DNA from: Bolinopsis microptera
Lineage: Eukaryota > Ctenophora > Tentaculata > Lobata > Bolinopsidae
Length of the DNA: 64,000 nucleotides
Direction: 5' to 3'
Assembly: GCF_026151205.1 (NCBI RefSeq)
Contig: NC_087081.1
Span: forward strand, 13,412,340 to 13,476,339
Shown here: positions 60,687 to 64,000 of the stretch, piece by piece
Layout: every line of letters starts with the position of its first letter
Position numbering within the stretch: the stretch's first letter is position 1
Position numbers and translations under genes: made by a program
The notes under the pieces: model-generated
The model's input: only the letters and a program-made list of their open reading frames with translations
The model's database searches: none
What the model was told of the DNA's origin: nothing

Positions 60687-61127
60687 ATGGTAAACAGTGA
60701 AGATGAAAAAGAAAGTAATCCACCACCTGATACAGCAACATCATCAAATGTTCAAGGAGCAGTACTGCAACCAGAGCCAATACAAGTGCAGTACCAACAG
60801 CCAGCAGCCCGCCTTACAGCCCCACCGCAATGGAAAGCATCTATGAGTTATGAGGAATGGAGACTACAAGTTGAGATGTGGGACAAATTATGTGCAGTCA
60901 GAAAAGTAGACCCCGCAGAGCAAGGTTATGCCTTGTTCAACCTAGTATCTCAACACACTGATCATAATATCGTATCAAAGCTCAACTCAGCAGTAAAAAA
61001 CAAAGACATCGATGTTCTTGACGGGGAAGGAGTACAAAACATCATGAAGCTATTAGATAGAACATACAGGAAAGATGATACCAGTAAGATGATTGATAAA
61101 ATCCTGGTCGGATTTTATCAATCTTAG
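60687..61127 (+). CDS. Copia-like Gag, N-terminal part
   Basis: 146 codons. It opens with a Pro/Gln-rich stretch, then YEEWRLQVEMWDKLC and a helical capsid-like region (residues about 45-140) as in Copia-type and related animal Gag proteins. The start is the first ATG of the frame (context AAACATGG). It ends at TCT TAG. The rest of the capsid continues in the +1 frame from about 61093, so the Gag is either frameshifted or carries a 1-bp change. No LTR or primer-binding site is recognisable in the 150 bp upstream. Confidence 0.85.
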   Translation: MVNSEDEKESNPPPDTATSSNVQGAVLQPEPIQVQYQQPAARLTAPPQWKASMSYEEWRLQVEMWDKLCAVRKVDPAEQGYALFNLVSQHTDHNIVSKLNSAVKNKDIDVLDGEGVQNIMKLLDRTYRKDDTSKMIDKILVGFYQS

Positions 61128-63345
61128 GAGAAAGGACAGTCAAGATATGTCAAGCTTTCTCAATAACTTTGATCAAGCCAACACCAACTTGAAAATTAGC
61201 AAGATAACTCTTCCTGGAACTGTGTTAGCATTACACATGCTAGAAAGATCCGGTTTATCAGCAAATGACAAAAAGCTGGTAATGACTGGAGTTGAGTTAG
61301 TTAAAACAGAGTCTGTTGTTGAAGATATGATGAATTCAATCAAGAAATACTTTGGTGAAGGAATCCGTGAGGTTGAAAAGAGACCACAATGTGATACGCC
61401 CATCAAAGAAGAGCCAGTATTCAATGGTGAGAGACTTTTTTCTGAATCGTCAGAATCTACACGTTCATCATCAGATCCTGATAACATGTCTGAAGAAGAG
61501 GAAGCCTACTACACCAATTGGAGAAATAGAGGAAAGGCTTGGAGAAGAACAGATAATAACAGATCATACAACAATCACATCTCAAGATTTAATCGTGACA
61601 AAAGGGATAATGGCAAAGGAGAATACAAGCCAAAGAGATATTCAGATAATGATCGAAGAAGAGATAACTCTAGAAGTTTCAAAAAAGAGTACTCTAAGAC
61701 ATATAAGACAGCTGACGACTCTAGGGCAACTCAGAAGTTTAACCCCCGGTTGAGATGTAATAGATGCGAATCAGTAATGCATTTGATTAAAGATTGTCCT
61801 CATTCAGATAGATCAGAAAATGTTAATGAATGTAGAGAGATTTCAGAGATGGAGACAGCAGAATGCCATCAGGTAGCACTTTTAGACTCTGCTTGCTCGA
61901 AGAATGTAGTTGGCGAAGAATGGATTCGTGAGTACATAGATAACCTGACAGAAGAGGACAAAGCACTCCTGAAAGTGTCAGACGCCCGTTCAAAATACAG
62001 TTTTGGAGGTAGTGACCCTATTGCTGCCGCAGATGCGGTGAGAGTACCTTGTATAATTGCCGGAAAGAAGACATTCCTTTGGGCTGATATAGTGCAAAGG
62101 AATATTCCATTTCTGATCTCCAAAGAAGAGATGGCAAAGCGAGGGTTTAAATTAGACCTTGGTACAAGTACGATTGAAGTAGATGGAGAGGTGATCCCTG
62201 TTATAACAACCGAGTCAGGTCTGATTGGCATATCTCTATGGGATTATAATGAAGTTGCTATAGAAGAGCAATGTAATCTAGTCAATCTAGATGACACAGT
62301 CAGCAGTATTACCAAACTTCATAAGCAGCTGGGTCATTGTTCAGCAGAGAATCTGAAAAAGATTACCAAAAATGCAAACGTACAAGGTGAAAATGTGAAC
62401 AAGGTGATTGATCAAGTGCTAAAAGAATGTGATGCCTGTGCGAGATATAAAAGAACACCCTCCACACCAGTCGTTGGATTACCTATGGCAACGAAGTTCA
62501 ATGAGGTAGTAGCTCTTGATTTGAAACAATTTACTGGAATCAATGGTTATGTGATTTACATTGTTGATATGTTCTCAAGATTCTGCAAAGCTAGGGTGAT
62601 TTCCAACAAAAAGCCAGAGACAGTAATAAAAGCCTTTACTATGGAATGGATTGCAGCAGGTATGGGACCTCCAGGAAAAATATTAGTGGACAATGGAGGA
62701 GAATTCGCAAACAATGAACTTAATGATCTCAGTGAACAACTCAACTTTGAAATTTGTGTTACCAGTGCCTACTCACCTTGGTCAAATGGCTTATGTGAAA
62801 GAAACCATGCTGTGGTTGACAAATCAGTGCTTAAAATGATGTATGACGGGTTTCCATTGAAGATAGCACTTGCATGGTCAATCAATGCCAAGAACACACT
62901 GTACAATGTCAGTGGATTTTCTCCAGTGCAGATAGTGACAGGTCAGAATCCAAACTTTCCTGGGGTATCTTACAACTTGTTACCTGCTAATGAAGGAGCA
63001 GATGAATCATTATCAAGCGACATTCAAAGGAATCTTAATGCAATGTATCTAAGCAGAAAAGCATATCTAGAGGCAGAGAATTCAGAAAGAGTTAAAAGAG
63101 CTTTGAAAAGACCCTTACGAGATATCAACCAAGACTTTATGATTGGTGATGTTGTATTCTACAAAAGACCTAATATTGAACGTTGGAAAGGACCTGCCAA
63201 GATAGTCGGCAAGGAAGGAAAGACTCTTATACTGAGGCATGGAGGACTGCTTATCAAAGCAGCAAGCTGTAGAATTGTGAAACGAGAATATCAGCCATAC
63301 CAATCAGAGTCATCTCCAGTTATGGAAGTGACAATGACTTGGTGA
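61093..63345 (+). CDS. Copia-like Gag C-terminus, protease and integrase polyprotein
   Basis: About 750 codons (position 61093 is an open-frame edge, not a start). The second half of Gag (WSDFINLRRKDSQDM, LALHMLERSGLS) is followed by an Arg/Asp/Ser-rich linker and a zinc knuckle C-x2-C-x4-H-x4-C (about residues 222-235). An aspartic protease (LLDSAC, Asp265) precedes the integrase. The integrase has an HHCC finger (H410, H415, C446, C449) and the D,D(35)E triad Asp476, Asp533 (VDNGGEF) and Glu569 (NGLCERNH). A C-terminal WKGPAKIVG...LRHGG module follows, then a stop. Gag-PR-INT order is Copia-type. Reverse transcriptase and RNase H, which normally follow, are not found before the window ends. 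All catalytic residues named are intact, and the frame is undamaged after the Gag junction. Confidence 0.93.
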   Translation: MIKSWSDFINLRRKDSQDMSSFLNNFDQANTNLKISKITLPGTVLALHMLERSGLSANDKKLVMTGVELVKTESVVEDMMNSIKKYFGEGIREVEKRPQCDTPIKEEPVFNGERLFSESSESTRSSSDPDNMSEEEEAYYTNWRNRGKAWRRTDNNRSYNNHISRFNRDKRDNGKGEYKPKRYSDNDRRRDNSRSFKKEYSKTYKTADDSRATQKFNPRLRCNRCESVMHLIKDCPHSDRSENVNECREISEMETAECHQVALLDSACSKNVVGEEWIREYIDNLTEEDKALLKVSDARSKYSFGGSDPIAAADAVRVPCIIAGKKTFLWADIVQRNIPFLISKEEMAKRGFKLDLGTSTIEVDGEVIPVITTESGLIGISLWDYNEVAIEEQCNLVNLDDTVSSITKLHKQLGHCSAENLKKITKNANVQGENVNKVIDQVLKECDACARYKRTPSTPVVGLPMATKFNEVVALDLKQFTGINGYVIYIVDMFSRFCKARVISNKKPETVIKAFTMEWIAAGMGPPGKILVDNGGEFANNELNDLSEQLNFEICVTSAYSPWSNGLCERNHAVVDKSVLKMMYDGFPLKIALAWSINAKNTLYNVSGFSPVQIVTGQNPNFPGVSYNLLPANEGADESLSSDIQRNLNAMYLSRKAYLEAENSERVKRALKRPLRDINQDFMIGDVVFYKRPNIERWKGPAKIVGKEGKTLILRHGGLLIKAASCRIVKREYQPYQSESSPVMEVTMTW

Positions 63346-64000
63346 ATGTTGTCCAGAAATACGAAGGTCACTTGAGACGAACTCGTAGTTTTAGTGAAAG
63401 TGAGAGTCAGCAAGCCACAAACTCCACCACAGCACCGAAAGGAAAAAATAAACTGTTTCAGTTTGTGAAGAAAACGGGATCTACGCTTAGATCTCGCCTC
63501 GTTACATCTAAACAGCTTGCCTTAGGTGCTAAACATGGTAAAACTGAACCCTGTCACAGAAGAAACTGCAAGTGTTGTAAAATGATCATGAATAAGGACT
63601 CCATCACATCAAATGGCAAAAAGATCAAATCAGCCCCTGGTTGTTGCAAGACCTATAACATCATCTATCTTGTACAGTGTTCGATTTGCAAGAAAAACTA
63701 TGTGGGTAGGACTATTAATAGCTTGCATAAAAGGATGGACGGACACAGGTCCAAATTTTATGAAATCGTTGATGGTAGAGCATTTGATATTACTAGTGAT
63801 GAGTATAGCCTAGGAGTTCACTTGATTGACCACGGTTTAGGAGTACATACAGATTTTAATGAAACTTTTAGAACTTTTATTTTAGAGAATTGCAGTCCCA
63901 GTACACTTGAAGTAAAAGAAAATAACTACATACATTTGCTTAATTCTCTTAGACCTTTTGGCCTTAATACTGTCAATCCCTTTGGATTACCTATATTCCA
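63273..64000 (+). CDS. GIY-YIG nuclease domain of Penelope type, overlapping the integrase frame, incomplete
   Basis: Open from 63273 (just after a TAG) to the window end in the -1 frame relative to the integrase ORF, sharing 73 nt with it. No ATG precedes the domain. It has a Ser/Thr-rich linker, then a basic KKTGSTLRSRLVTSKQLALG segment and a Cys-rich motif (CHRRNCKCC). Then comes NIIYLVQCSICKKNYVG (the GIY and YIG strands), LHKRMDGHRS with the catalytic-type Arg, and KENNYIHLL and RPFGLN near the end. This matches the C-terminal endonuclease of Penelope-like retroelements, which nicks DNA to prime insertion. No reverse transcriptase precedes it. It is either a 5'-truncated Penelope insertion or a fused third module of the Copia-like element. 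Confidence 0.82.

Overview
This window is nuclear DNA from an animal. It is AT-rich, with spliced genes (GT..AG introns, good Kozak starts), TTAGGG-type telomeric repeats, Ig/FN3/LDLa modular proteins and a clear DYRK1 protein kinase. The TTAGGG motif argues against most insects and nematodes. A non-bilaterian or another invertebrate is possible, but the species cannot be told from the sequence alone.

Three host genes can be supported. (1) A DYRK1/minibrain-type kinase on the + strand (3096-14779): nine coding exons whose summed length is in frame, giving 575 aa. Its 7.85-kb first intron holds a (GT)n tract, a tandem duplication and a possible TATA-driven micropeptide ORF. (2) A modular receptor on the + strand (38310-46695): signal peptide, V-type Ig domain, FN3, LDLa, then a hydrophobic final exon that is largely made of a dispersed repeat. 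(3) A multi-pass, GPCR-like membrane protein on the - strand (54590-53117, two exons).

The rest is dominated by mobile and repetitive DNA. 16.5-20.8 kb and 56.4-60.3 kb hold clusters of very small terminal-inverted-repeat elements with built-in hairpins. For two of these families, target-site duplications and paralogous empty sites can be read directly here. 20.97-26.79 kb is an LTR retrotransposon with equal-length 1781-bp LTRs and a GGGGA target duplication. It has no recognisable pol, and it sits inside a decayed pogo-like DNA transposon. A second pogo-like copy (31602-33300) carries a transposase remnant and a nested 856-bp MITE. 29.5-30.5 kb is an interstitial telomeric array closed by inverted GACAATTGACCCC repeats. 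40.7-52.6 kb is a mosaic of three repeat families (called X, Z and W here) in direct and inverted orientation, overlapping the 3' part of the receptor gene. A 1-kb poly(A)-tailed retroposon lies in one receptor intron.

The right end (60687-64000) carries a Copia-like gag-protease-integrase element. Where reverse transcriptase would be expected, it is followed, overlapping in the -1 frame, by a GIY-YIG nuclease domain of the Penelope type. Either this is a chimeric element or a Penelope element has landed in a Copia element. The window ends before this can be resolved.
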